From Takakia lepidozioides (Eukaryota; Streptophyta; Takakiopsida; Takakiales; Takakiaceae), in NCBI GenBank assembly GCA_030704615.1, contig CM060734.1, positions 36,100,042 through 36,164,041 on the forward strand: DNA of 64,000 nucleotides. Direction: 5' to 3'. This document shows, piece after piece, positions 12,056 through 23,948 of this stretch. A model generated the notes under the pieces. That model searched no databases, was not told where the DNA came from, and was given only the letters and a program-made list of their open reading frames with translations. The translations under genes were made by a program, and so were the position numbers. The first letter of the stretch is position 1, and each line of letters opens with the position of its first letter.

Positions 12056-13064
12056 TGTGTTGGGGATGTACTTCTTTATAATGTTTGTTCTGGTTTGGTG
12101 TAGTTGGGGGACAACCTACACAGCAAGTCACATGTTGGATCTGATGGGCATTGCAACTGTGGATGGTGATTCACATGTCTTCCCCACTAATGGGACCCCT
12201 CTGTTCATGCTTGGGATTTGGCAAGTTCGTAAACCCCCACTTTTTTGACTGTGTGCTTGCAGGTCACATGTGCTGCATGGGGCAGAGCCATTAAGTTGGC
12301 TACAGGTTCAATTCCTCCGCACATGACAGTATGTGGCCCTATTTATGATGGCTTTGACTTACTCATAGAGAGGGCTCGTGTGTTGGTTACTCTATTTTTG
12401 GCTTGTTTAAAAACCCTCACTGTGACAGGGATGAGGCTTCTATCATTGCTCAATTTTCCACTTGTGATGGTGGAGGAGAATGTTCATGAATCACAAGAAG
12501 GTCTGTGGCACCTCGGAACCCATGAATTCAGAATCATGGAGATTCCAGATTCATATATAGCCAAAGTTGATCTTTTGCTTTGTGATTTCTCTCTGTTTCT
12601 CATGTTTGTGAGATTCGGTGCTTCATCCCTCTGCATGTACCACCCCGCTTTGTCATGATTGCGAGTTGGAATTGTAAAGATGACCTTTCTTTGAAAACAT
12701 ACATACTTTGTATGGGGGGCTTGAGGTGAGCAATCCAGAGACCATTATGTGTTACAGACACTAATTACCAGTCCACATTATGGGTGTGTACTTTGCATGG
12801 ATTTGCAACCCCCCACATTATTTGGTCCTTCCGAAAATAAAACTCTTTCTTGCTAGAGCTGGAAGCTCATGGGCGCTATGCCTTCAACCATCCAGATGTG
12901 CTGTTATTTGTTCTGAATGTGGACTGAAGCAAAAACTAAAGCAAAAACGTCATGCATGAGACGATTGCGGGAAGCTACAGTGCATGAATCTACATTGCGG
13001 TGTATGTCAATGACACTGTGTATATCCTCGCTCACCTCGATCCATGATCACCATGACATCGTGC

Positions 13065-13677
13065 TCATTCGAGAGGGCATGGAAGGCCAGTCAATGTGTA
13101 CCACATGGAGTAATCGTGGAGCAACGGGTACTTCTTGCCAACAGATCGGAGCCTCTTATTGCAATTTGCAAGGCACCAAAAGTAGGCCACAGGCTCCTTC
13201 TTGTGGATGCCACTCTGACCCAACCAGTGGAGCACGACGATGATAGCTTTTTCAGCGCAGGCATTCTGTCCCGGTACACGTTCTTGGGCTGCCTTCTGCT
13301 TTTTGACTTGAAGATCGAATGCGCGATTCCAAGCACAACGGTGCTCCATGATTTCATCCAGAATTGGCTGGTTTCGCAGATGCATCTGCTCGACTTCGCG
13401 GTAGTGAGAGGCCCGTTTCCACACCTGTGATTGAGGAGGCATTCCTGCACACTTTGAAATGCTTTGCCGAGATAGAGAGTCCATTGAAGTGCAAAGCAAG
13501 CAGATGAAGGAAGCAGACGACATTCGGTAATGCGCGAGAACCACCTTGTCTGCCAAAGTGGACAATGGACAAGTCGCACGTAGGGAAATCATGCATGTGC
13601 CTTTTCCAGTACATTGGTGGTGACTTGGCATTAGGGGCTGGTCTCACGGTGCATTTTCCACACTTCGTAATTAACAT
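13065..13677 (-). pseudogene. Unidentified ORF cluster, probably frameshifted
   Basis: All three minus-strand frames are open for 107-188 codons. The 13677-start frame begins with a Cys-rich CGKC segment. The 13631-start frame has an amphipathic, charged stretch (YREVEQMHLRNQPILDEIM) followed by a helical region with WNRAFDLQVKKQK and YFWCLANCNKRLR, which looks like genuine protein. The most natural reading moves from the first frame to the second, implying a frameshift. I do not recognise the family. A transposon-related origin is possible because it sits between two element-like regions. Confidence 0.35.
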
Positions 13678-13699
13678 GCAGGAATTATGGTGTTGGTGA

Positions 13700-13770
13700 G
13701 ATATGTAACTAGTTTTATTTTATTTTATTTTTATTTATTTATTTTTATTTTTATTTTTTATAAATAAATG
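13700..13770. repeat. TTTTA-type low-complexity tract
   Basis: T-rich microsatellite of TTTTA/TTTAT units in otherwise mixed sequence. Confidence 0.8.
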
Positions 13771-14172
13771 AAACAGGGAGGCCGTGGCATGGGACTTTAT
13801 ATGGGGAAAAAAATAAAACCCCCATGAACGCCATGAGAGTCACACACTGTAGTGCGACCACCTCTTTGTCTTTCCGAGGCCAGATTTTGAAGTTCGTGAT
13901 TTATTCCGTTTGCAGCGGAGTAGTAACTAACCCCATACACCACAATCAGTGGAAATAATTGTATGTTCCCATTTCACACAGGTGTGTAACATGCCATGTA
14001 AACTAAGCCAACCCCTGCCACGCTCATGGCTGTTTTCACACCGTTCTTGCCTGGGGTGTGGACCACATGTGAGACACCCCACAGTTAGGGCATACTTAGA
14101 CCCACACCTTGGCTTAGTGTACAGATCCGTGATAACAGCCATGGAATGTGCCAGGTGTGAGATGGCAGAGCC

Positions 14173-16668
14173 GTGGAAAAAGCCGGTTTCTCTTCTAGTG
14201 CCTCCATACCACAGCCAGTTGACTCAGTTGCCCCAGAGGTAACTTGGATAGTACATACTGTTACACCAGAGCCTATTGTTGTGGAAGGAGAAGGGTTGGA
14301 CATTCCCACTACAGAGCAGGTTGTGGCAGAAATTGAGAAGGGTGACCTTCTCTATGAAAACTCTGGCATGGTTGGAGAACCAGTAGCACCAAAGATACAG
14401 GGTCTGACCAAAGAAATTCTTGTTGTGCCAGTCATGCCCAAACCTGTGGAGGAGGTTCAAGGGGTAGAGTGCAAAGGCACAACAGCACTTGTGGAGGATC
14501 AAGTTGCTCAGGGAGACGATCTTGTAGGATCCTGACCTGACTGGTTTGTGAAACATCAAACCGTGGAGGATCAGGGAGAACGACAGCAAGTTCTCCATGA
14601 AGACCCACAGCATGCTATGCTTATGAGTTCCGTATGTAGGACTCTCAACCTGTTGGGCACTTAAGTGACATCCCATGTTCCTTCTACACAACTGGCAGCA
14701 TTGAGGGATGAACTCAAACAAGAGTTTGAGGCAAGAATTGCCACTGAGTGTGCAAATAAGGTGGATGTGGAGGCCAACCATAAGTTGCAGAAAGAGTTGG
14801 AGGACGCTCAGTCTGCCCTACAACTTGCAAAGGGAAACCTGATTGAAGCAGGTCTGCAGCAGGAGAAGTTGCATGAAGTGCACAAACAGCAGTTATATCA
14901 GTTGCAGGTGAAGCATGAAGGCAAACTGCAGGAAGTGAAGTTGTTTCATACAGAGTTAGAGGCAGTACATCAGAGAATGACCATCCAATGTGCCTCACTA
15001 ATAACTACTCTGGAGCAAACTGCATTAGAAGTTAACAAACAAGCAGAGAGATGTTATGGTGGGAGGCTGAGACAGTGGAGCAGGGAAACTCATTGCTGAC
15101 TTGAATGCTACTATCCGTTGCAATGAGGATACCTTTCAACAGTACAGTCGGATTGAGGTTGAGAAGGACAGGTACATCTTGGAGTTGCAACAAACACTCA
15201 CGACACGAAAGAATGAGCTTTCTGCGACTACCAAGGCTTGGAAGGAAGCCAAGACTCTGTCTGCTGCCTATGCAGCTCTGGTTGAACCTCATGCGAAGCG
15301 CATGGAGAGTTTGCAGCAGTTGCAAACATATAGACTCAAGGAGGAGCAGGGTCTCAGGGGTGCTATACAGGACTTGGTGGATAATCATCTTATGCAAGTA
15401 TGGTTAACACGAGGGCCGGTAGAAGGGAAGGCACCAAGGAAGCTCACCCAGGAGGAGATGAATGATCTCAGGCTGGTCAGCAGAACTGCCACAACCACTA
15501 TAGACAATGTCTATAGTAGAATAGCTGAGTTGCAGGATGATGTGGAAGGGCTGCAGACTCAAGTGGATGAGTTAAGCTCCAACATTGATAAAAGAGTTTT
15601 TGTTCCTGAGGAAGAGCTGGGGGCTACTTATTTGCATGCACAGACTTTGATTTTCCAATCTTCGTCACAGGAGGTGCATGACTTGCCAACAACAGGAGGG
15701 ACAGTGGTGCCAATGTCACAGCAACCACAGCAGGTCGACGCTGTTGATACCATGACACTGCAACAATCTGAGGTCTGGGGGGATGCTGCTTTTAACCCAC
15801 CTAAGATTCCTGCTGCACTTGAGTACAATCGGGCTATGATTATGCCCTTCAACCAAATTCCCATTGTTATGGATTTGGCTTGGAAGGAATTCAGTCCTCC
15901 AGAGTCTTTGGCACACTATTACCAGATCATGCGCATTTGGTTGCCAGTGGCTCTTCCGAACAACCGACCCATTGAGGATATCATTTTGCAAGGTACTGGT
16001 CTGAGGCAGGCACCATGCTGAAGGAATTAATCTGAGGCAAGGCACCATGCTGAAGGAATAATTGCCTTCTAGATTGTTCTAGTGTATATTACACCAAGAA
16101 ACCAGGAGGTACCTAGTTTTGGTCATGGGTTGTGGATTATACTATGCTGCTTATTTCATTGCACATTTCACATTGACAGCAGAAGATTAGTCGATTCGAG
16201 AAATGTTTTCCACTGGGGATCATTGGGTTTTACCTTCAATTCCACCCCATACGTATCTGTATGATGTGAAGGTCATGTTGCAGAAGGATCCCCAACTTCG
16301 TTCTTGGTTCCATTTTGCTTTGGACGTTTGGCCAAGGAAAAATTTGGCTTTGACGATATTTTTTTATAAGGGACATGACCTGGAAATACTTACACTGTTC
16401 TAAGGTCATTGGCACACCTCTCACCTATACGGACAAGGAGCTTCGGGAGTATACTAATTTTGCTCGCAAGCGATTGATGCAAGTGGTACAGTTTAAGCTT
16501 CCAGACCTGGTGGGCCAACACTGTATGCCATGTAGGATTCCTGAGAAGCCACTTAAAGTTCGGGCACCGAAAGGCCACATGGGGGAAGATGATTCTAATA
16601 CTACTGGTTCTATGGAGGAACCTTTTGACATGGCGGAGGACTATGCACTACAAATGGCAGAGAATTAA
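14173..16668 (+). pseudogene. Coiled-coil protein gene, frameshifted
   Basis: Consecutive plus-strand frames (14173-14535, 14665-15099, 15101-16021, 16203-16403, 16375-16668) read as one decayed gene. The first part is Val/Glu/Pro-rich. The middle carries long heptad-like coiled coils (LRDELKQEFEARIATE; RIAELQDDVEGLQTQVDEL). The last part is more hydrophobic (LAHYYQIMRIWLPVALP, then an acidic C-terminus). Near 15060-15100 the reading moves through all three frames and an in-frame stop follows at 16019-16021, so no single intact ORF remains unless introns fall there. I do not recognise the family. A large coiled-coil ORF of this kind could be a retroelement structural protein or a host cytoskeletal-type gene. 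Confidence 0.45.
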
Positions 16669-17660
16669 CAACGGGGATCTCATATGCCTGAGAAGTTACC
16701 TCCGTATCAACAAAAGGAATGGCATTTATTTCATTTTTTGCTCAGTTGCCTCCATCAGCCAGTGACAGAGCTCGGGCTCGCACACAGAGCCCTCCATGGG
16801 ACGCTCACTGACAGAAAGGTCCTATAACATCTGCATGAAGTATGAATGCTGGATGCTTATAAGGCTACGCTGTGAAACTAAAGTTTAAAAAAAAAAAAAG
16901 ATTGCAGGAGGATTGGCTCTAGATCATTGGAGGGGGAGTTTAGTGTAGGATCAAGAAAATGTGAGGTTCACTTGATCTGTAATTATTGCTGGAGACTTTG
17001 TCCCTTAAATAGTAAACTAAATGAATTATATCCAAATTTATCATGAAATCTAATAAATATTCCTAATTCTTTATCTCTTTTTTAAATCTCGATGGGATCT
17101 AAGTAAAAAGTGTCGAACTTCGTTTGGTACAATTTCGTCCGATTTAGACATAATTTGATTTGCTATTTAAATAAAATTTACGATTATAGTTCAAAGAAAA
17201 TTGACCTTTTAACTATTTTTATTTTTTATTTTTTATTTTTCAGACCCAAATGTCTTCGATATGATGTCTTGGTGGTCCTCCCAGGTTCAAGCATGTTTGC
17301 CACCATCTTTATTGTGTTTTATGGCTCAATCTTCCAAAATGCCATACCCAATACTAGAGCAATACCAGGTAAGCTCATTGTTTTACTATCATGTCATTCA
17401 TTGTTCTTCTAATATCAGCTTGTGCTACATGGCAAGAAGTAGCCAAAGGATCCTACAAGGGGAATGCTGACTTTTGTAAAACAGAATGATTAAGCAAAGT
17501 GAGCAGTCCTTCCTTGGTATTCTGTAGTATCCTAGGGTCTCCCATATAATAGTTGATCTTCCGGAACATCATCTCTTCATCTTTGTATGGGGGTAGGTAG
17601 AGGCTGTAGCACTTGTGTGTTGGTCAACTATCACTGCTATTTATCATTGCTACTTACCTA
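16669..17660. other. No recognised gene, AT-rich in part
   Basis: The interval from about 17000 to 17240 is AT-rich with short T and A runs. Open frames at 17110-17470 carry hydrophobic, low-information translations and no domain. Confidence 0.45.
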
Positions 17661-18212
17661 CTAATGCCTTCCATAGCTAGTATCTAGAGTTGAGTAGTTG
17701 ATTTTGCGTAGCATGGTTTCCAAGTCTTTGTAGGGTGGCAGGAACCATGTGCAAAAGCAAGTTGATGTCTGAATGCATGGCTCATCAACACGATCCAACA
17801 GCTCCACAGAAATCTTTGAGCGTCCAAAAAAATCGAGACCTGTAGTAAACACTGCAAGGCGCATACGCTCAGTGTAAGACATAGCATATTGTAGGGCTTG
17901 AATGAAAAACTCTTTTTGATCAGGTTTGATAGCTGCATGGAAGTTGACCTGTCTCAAGAATTCATTGGCCTCGATGGCACAAGAACTAGAAAACACAGCT
18001 CTAAGTAGTGCATCTGCAGTCAAATTCTTGAAACCTTCTTCCATTTCTTTCTTTCCTACAGGCGATGCCTTTGCTTGTTCAAGGGCTTTGTGAAAGCCAG
18101 CCCTCATTACCTTGCCCACACTCTCTCTTCCCTTGAAGAGACGATTGGCCATCAAAATTACTAGTTTGAGTGAATGTTTACAAGTTTTTTCTTGCCTCCA
18201 TTTATCATCACC
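17661..18212 (-). CDS. HECT-type E3 ubiquitin ligase C-lobe-like exon (partial)
   Basis: An open frame runs from about 18212, after an AG-containing tract at 18218-18213, to a stop at 17661. An internal ATG lies at 18152. The N-terminal half is helical and charged (DDKWRQEKTCKHSLKLV). The C-terminal 60 residues resemble the end of a HECT domain: a phenylalanine-rich TGLDFFG segment, then a TSTCFCTWFLPPYKDLE block in which TCF would hold the thioester cysteine and LPPY follows, then a short helix before the stop. HECT ligases pass ubiquitin from E2 to substrate through that cysteine. No N-lobe or upstream exon was recognised, so this may be the last exon of a larger gene or a fragment. Confidence 0.4.
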   Translation of the reverse strand, partial: GDDKWRQEKTCKHSLKLVILMANRLFKGRESVGKVMRAGFHKALEQAKASPVGKKEMEEGFKNLTADALLRAVFSSSCAIEANEFLRQVNFHAAIKPDQKEFFIQALQYAMSYTERMRLAVFTTGLDFFGRSKISVELLDRVDEPCIQTSTCFCTWFLPPYKDLETMLRKINYSTLDTSYGRH

Positions 18213-18383
18213 TTACCAAAAGGCTATTCATCAGTGTCTGAAAATCTCTCGTATTCTAGAGTAAAAGTAACATTAGATCATATCCCTATGTTATATTTTG
18301 ATATTGTTCCTAATGTTTTTTTGCATAAAATATATTGGTTGCGTGAACTTTAAAAAAAAAAATTATGTTTTGCCTATATGTGC

Positions 18384-18640
18384 GAGCGATTACAAGACTT
18401 GCGAGCTTGATTTCCTGTTGCGCAGTGCAAACAAGATCTCCCTCAACAATGGTGATTCATTGATTCAATATTCATTCTACCTCCAAAAGTTGTTCAAGAG
18501 CGCAAGCAATTACAAGACATGTGAGCTTGATTCCCTGTTCCGTAGCACAAGAGAGATCTCCCTCAGCAAGAGAGCAAACAATGATTGATTCAATTTTCAT
18601 TCTACTTCAAGAGCGCGAGCTAGTACAAGATATATCACGC
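18384..18640. repeat. Tandem repeat, ~114-bp unit, 2.2 copies
   Basis: Units start at 18384, 18498 and 18611, each with GAGCG, a TACAAGA block, GAGCTTGATT and GAGATCTCCCTC-type strings (the third is partial). The plus-strand frame 18298-18588 stays open through both full units and translates to two related segments (YKTCELD...R.S...ISL), but no family is recognised. Confidence 0.7.
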
Positions 18641-21534
18641 GCCATCGTGATTTCTTGAAAAGTACGTGCGCCCGAGAGTTCGTTTCAAGTGTCGGACTCC
18701 GTAGATCATTGGCTTGATGATAATGATATTCCTAAAAAATATTTATATATGAACAAAGAATCTTTCATGAATGCCCTGTTGATCTTACAATCTTTCAACT
18801 CATTAAATCACTTCCCCCTTGTATCAATAGTCACGACTTTTCACATGTCTTAAAGTGAGCACATGCTCACTATGTATTTGACACCAAAATGTTCGACTTG
18901 TTTTAAAGGTGGCAACAACATTTCATAGCATTGAGTAGATATTTTGCTTATAATTTTGCTTGAAAGGTGGGAGATTGCTCTCAGGACTAGTGATATACTT
19001 GTTTACAGTTGTTTGGTTGGATTTTGTTCGTTTTTGTGATGTTTTGTTTGTCTTTAAATCTTTTTTTCGGATATGCATAATTGAAAAAGGAGTTGGGGAG
19101 GCGGATATAATTGGTTTCAAATACGTGTCAAATATCTATCCACTGGATATGCATGGAATATATGAATAAAAATATATAGTAATAATAAAATTGGTCAAAT
19201 TAGTTTGGTGGTTTTTCAACTAAGGCATATTGACAAGGTTACTTGAATAACAAGAGGGTGATCACGCAGATGTCTTGCAAATTCCATTATACAAAATCGC
19301 TAGGATGCATGCGTGTTTCCACAAGAACACCGAAAACCTTAATTCAAACTTCACACAAGATAGCCAAAGTATGTTTAACCAATCAAAATGAGAGAAATGC
19401 TTATGTTCCCTTCAAAGGTCATAATTCGCAAGAGCATCCTCTGGTTAAAGGAGAAGAATAAAAGATTTGCCAGATGTGAAATACCATCGTATTTGAAGAG
19501 CAATATGAGAATCAAATATCAAAATGATATACATCCCTTAACGCGTTTGCGCTAGGCAACAATTACCTTCAACTATATGTATATATACATATATACATTT
19601 ATACTTATAAAAGTGTATTGTGAAGCTTGTTTGCAAGTGCCACCTACATAAATGAAGAAGATTTGTGAAAAGTCAGTGGCAATATTAGCAAGCTAATGAC
19701 AAATTCAATAAGAAATAAGAATTGTACATCTTCAAACGATTAGCATGCAACATATTCTCAAACTACTAAATTCTAAGGTTATATATTGGAACACATAGTC
19801 ACTTTATTTGCATTATACACAAAGTTGGATAACAACTAAATATTATTCAGAACACGTTGGTCCAAGTTACTATTATCACAATAAGACCATTCAATAGATT
19901 TTTCTTTTTGGCTCTCTTGTAGAGAGAGAGTTTGCAACATGTTGAAGTCAACGGAGAAAATGTAGTCAAAGGACCTTACACCATGTCAAGGTTCCGATTG
20001 GTGTGTTGTGCTTAGTCATGCCCCTTAACTTACCTCTCTTATGTTTTGCCGAAGCAAGAGAGCCCATGGCCGTTTTAGGCTTGTTTGATTTCCATATAAT
20101 TAGAATAATTACTGTTCCATTGTTCGATATAGTTGACGCTTGATGGTGTCCATGTTTTACCTATGCAATTGTATCCGCACTTTGCATGAATAGCGTGAGG
20201 TCTCTGCTCGATGAAAAAAACCTTGGGTACTCATCAGTGCCACTTGGGCCCTTAGGTGAGGATAGGTGTACAAGAGAGAGAGATGACTCCAGTGGAAGCC
20301 GTAACTAAGAGCCACTTCACCTCGCCGGTACTTGCCCCTTTGGGGGGTGGGCCCTATAAAACTAGAGGGTGCCCAGGGGGCGCCCACTAACCATGGGAAG
20401 ATGGTGGGTACCCTGGGGGGTATAGGTGTACAAATATATAGTTTGCTGGGCTTACAACTTCTCTTTGCCTTTATCTTCATCAACTCCAAAATAGATTCCA
20501 GTCCCTACATAGAGAGCATTAAAAGGCCTTATTAGCGCCATTATGTGTATGAAGCCTTCAATAATCCAATAGAAGTTAACCCTACTTAACATGAAAGACT
20601 AAATACATTTTGAGTGCCAGCGCCACTCATGACTCTTTTACTACTTTTTTGCAGCTCATTCTGCTTCAATTCAACTCTCAAAGCTCTGCTGTCTAGTCAA
20701 CACTACTAAATCACATAAGCCCAGCACAAACTCCAAAATCTCCATGGACCACTGACACTGCCTCATTCTACTCGCCCACCGTCACTGTCCAACCTGGGAC
20801 TGCTCCTACACAGTGGGAACAGACGAACAGACTGGGAACCTCTCGAATTGGGAGTAGAGAAAGAAAAAAATATTTTAGATAGTTAGAAGTGGATTATAGA
20901 AACTTTAATCTACTCATCTGCTCCACTAATGTAGTTACACCATTTATGACCAAAGTAGTGGGCCCACTACAAAACATGGGGCCTATCCAGCCATGACAGT
21001 GGTGGAATCATTAACCAAAACTGCGCACTAAGTTGCAGCGGACAGTTTGTATTGAATGGGACAAGTTGTGGCCGACTGGTCCCTACAGGAATCTGCCGTC
21101 AGCCTTCAACACTTGGGAGCCCATCACAAACTGACTAACTAACTTACTAATTGCGTTAGGGCTCGCAATGACTCAAACCCACTTCTCATCACGGCCTTCA
21201 ATGCCCACACTAATAACTAGCCCACTAAATGTGAGTCATCAGTTGAGGGTCACTTTCTGCTGCTCTCCATCCCCTCATTCATTGCTCTTTGTTGGTACTT
21301 GTACTCTGGTGATAACATCACTGCAGGAATGTCTGGGCACTGCTCTCATCATTTCTTTGAATTTTTCCCCTTCCACGGGTTCCCCCCTCTCCCTTGCATT
21401 GCCCTCCACAACTCACAGAAATGAGGGCAAATACTTATCAGAGTCTGAAAGGGAGGGTAATGATTTGGAGATGATGGTCCCTCACAGTACAGTACTTGTG
21501 CCTGTTTAATGTGCCATGCTTCCATATTGGGCAG
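18641..21534. other. No recognised gene, AT-rich in part
   Basis: The segment from about 18720 to 20150 is AT-rich, with a TATA-type palindromic tract near 19578-19605. The 20230-20430 stretch is G-rich and repetitive in places (GGTGTAC near 20265 and 20425). No ORF with a recognisable product was found. Confidence 0.45.
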
Positions 21535-21960
21535 CACCTCCGTCGGACGGGACGGGACGGGACCGGACTGGCCCCGCCGGACGCCCACTTATAAAGAAGC
21601 GGCGGCGCCCGTCGTGGACTTTGCACACCCCTGGGCCACACCGGATGAAATGTGGATGCCATCCATTCGCCAAACCTTTGACCTGCCCTCCTGCACTTCC
21701 GCAGGCCTGCGGGCAGCGACAACGGCAACCGGTTTGGCAGGTCGCTGGCAGCCGCGCGGGTGGCGACAGGCCTGGCCGCTGCCTCAATCATTTCCGGGAC
21801 GGGTGGCCCGGCCCGGCCGCTTTCCGCGACTGTAACTGTAACTGCGACTGTGACAGTAACTGCAACCGTAACTGTAGCCCTCTGCCGTCGCCGCGACGCC
21901 AGTGCGACAGCGCCGGGTCCCCCCCCAGTTGGCCGGTCGCCTGTCGCGGAATATCATCCA
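21535..21960. other. GC-rich island with CTGTAA-type hexamer tract
   Basis: This is a second abrupt GC-rich block, with GGACGGGACGGGAC-type short repeats at its left edge. A run of (A/G)CTGTAA/CTGCAA hexamers at 21830-21880 translates to alternating Thr/Val. Long frames on both strands overlap and lack domains, and look like products of composition. Confidence 0.45.
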
Positions 21961-23948
21961 ATTCTACGTTCGTCCATCTCTTGGGCGCCCGCGACGTTCC
22001 TGGGGTTTGGAGATGGTGAAGTTCTGTTGATGTGGATGGATGTCGTCCGAGCAGACTCCCAGAAAGAGCCCATGTATAACGACCTGCCGCCGGGTCAACC
22101 AACCTTCCCGGAGAAGCTGTCCCTGTTGTCCCTGTGAGGCCTGTCCCTACATTAATTTAACTTACCCATCATGCTGCCTATCATTCTTTTACCCCGCTCA
22201 CTGTCCCGGGCTTTCAGTTGCCAGTTGACAATATGCAGGTTTTGAAGGAAAATGTGGTGGCTTTTACCTGGCTAGTAAGTAGTGGGTAGTAAGATCTAAA
22301 AGCAGCAGTTGGGGGACGGCAGTTGGGGGACGGACCGTCCCTCTTCACACACCAAATTTTCAGGGGAGTGTGGTGAACCAATGAGCAGCCTCATAGGGGG
22401 GGGGTGGATGGATGAAGGATGAAGGATGGATGTGGTTTACCAAACTGGCAGCCCTAAGCTTGTAGTTTGGATTCCCGGGGAGGGAAAGGAGGGTATAGAA
22501 TGATTGTTGGACTGCTTCCAAAGGCAAAAGCGCATGTCTCGGTTTTGCGTCGACAGAATCTGAACGTCAGGATATTTTTTTGGGGCAAGAAATAACACGA
22601 GGGCACTTCGAAGGGAAAGGAGGTGGAGTAAATTAGCAAGTGCAGTAAGATTTAGGGATTAGAGGGGAGGGAGGGTGCAGTTGTGAGGAGGGAGAGGGGA
22701 TGAAGGGATGGGGGAAAGAGGTCGGTTACAGGCAGACGGTGTGTTACTAGTAGTGACAAGCATAGTGGGTAGTTTTTTTGAAACAGTCGTCTTGCTGGTC
22801 TCGAGCGAGAAAGACTGTTTGTGGAGATGGGGCGATGGGGGATGTAGTGCAGGGAGGGGAGTGGAGGTAGGAGAGGAGGAAGATGGAGTAGCCGGGAAGG
22901 TGAGTGCTGGGAAAAGTCTTGCTGGTATGGAGGTTTAGACAGAATCTTTGATTGGTACTGGAGGGGGGAGGTTAGAGAGGTCTGGCTATGGAGCTGCGAC
23001 TCACAGTTGGGTGAGGTGACACGGGGAGCACGAAAGGGAGGAGGGCTGGGCAGAAAGAGGTATTGTTGTACAGTTTTAGTTTGGGTTTTTTGTTTTTTTT
23101 GGCGTTGAGTGTCCTAGACACGGAGAAGGCGGAGGAGGGATCGTGAGGGAGGATTGTGTCATATTGGGTACTGCAACGTGACTGCAGAAATTTGTCTCAG
23201 CGTAAGAATACGTGGGTTGTGATGATTCGCCTAGATGAGAGTAATTTCTGAGGCCTGCGGGAAGGGAGGGACAGAGAGGTAAAGCTTGTAGGGTGGCGAT
23301 GCAAAATTTCCCATGAGTTCGAACGTGGTAGTGGGGAAAGATTGAGGAAACTCGGAGTTTGCAATATATTCAAGAGGGACCGACACCCCTGCAGGGACTT
23401 GTGTTTCCAGCGAATCTGACTTTTGGACATCTTGGGAGTTCTTGGATGATCTGTTTCTAGATTTGACAAATGCCAAGCAGTGCAGGGATCCCTTATCTGT
23501 GATTTCTTCATTTGTCTCTTGGAGATGCCTCCCCACGTAAGCTCGCGTGGAATTTCAAGAACCTCGTTGGATTGTTAAAAACAAAGTTGGCTCTTTTTAT
23601 TCGTTCATGTTTCTCTCATCAAGCCAATGCACAACGAGTTATCTTCACAGAAACAGAGACAGATTGTGAGCGAGAATGATTTAGATTCAAGGGAACCAGA
23701 GAAGTTGAATGCTTGGAAATCCGCACCATTGGAACGTGGGAATATAGTGTTAGGACGATACATAGGTACATTTGTACAGAAAGGGAGAAAGATGGAGATG
23801 CACATCTTCAGAGACATCAGTGGAGAATATGACAGTATGTCAATTGTGAAACAGACGCAGAGGAGTGTGCGGCCGGGGTATGGCACTTGTGGGAAATGAT
23901 TTGATAAAAAGAAGGCACAAACACTCACACATGCGTATGCGTGCAAAG
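21961..23948. other. No firm gene; purine-rich 5' flank of the trihelix gene
   Basis: From about 22640 the plus strand is strongly purine-rich (GGAGGGAG-type runs), consistent with a 5' flank or leader. A GGATGGATGAAGG microsatellite lies at 22400-22435. A 90-codon plus-strand frame (23627-23899) ends just before the likely trihelix start and could be an upstream ORF. Confidence 0.4.

Noticed and set aside
13840-13850. CACTGTAGTG as a possible CACTA terminus
   Set aside because: It is a short chance palindrome with no matching opposite end or 3-bp duplication.
18384-18640. CRISPR-like array
   Set aside because: Units are directly adjacent with no spacers, there are no cas genes, and the genome is eukaryotic; it is an ordinary tandem duplication.
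21506-22137. Overlapping ORFs in the second GC-rich island
   Set aside because: Open on both strands at once because of composition; one is mostly Thr/Val from a hexamer repeat.
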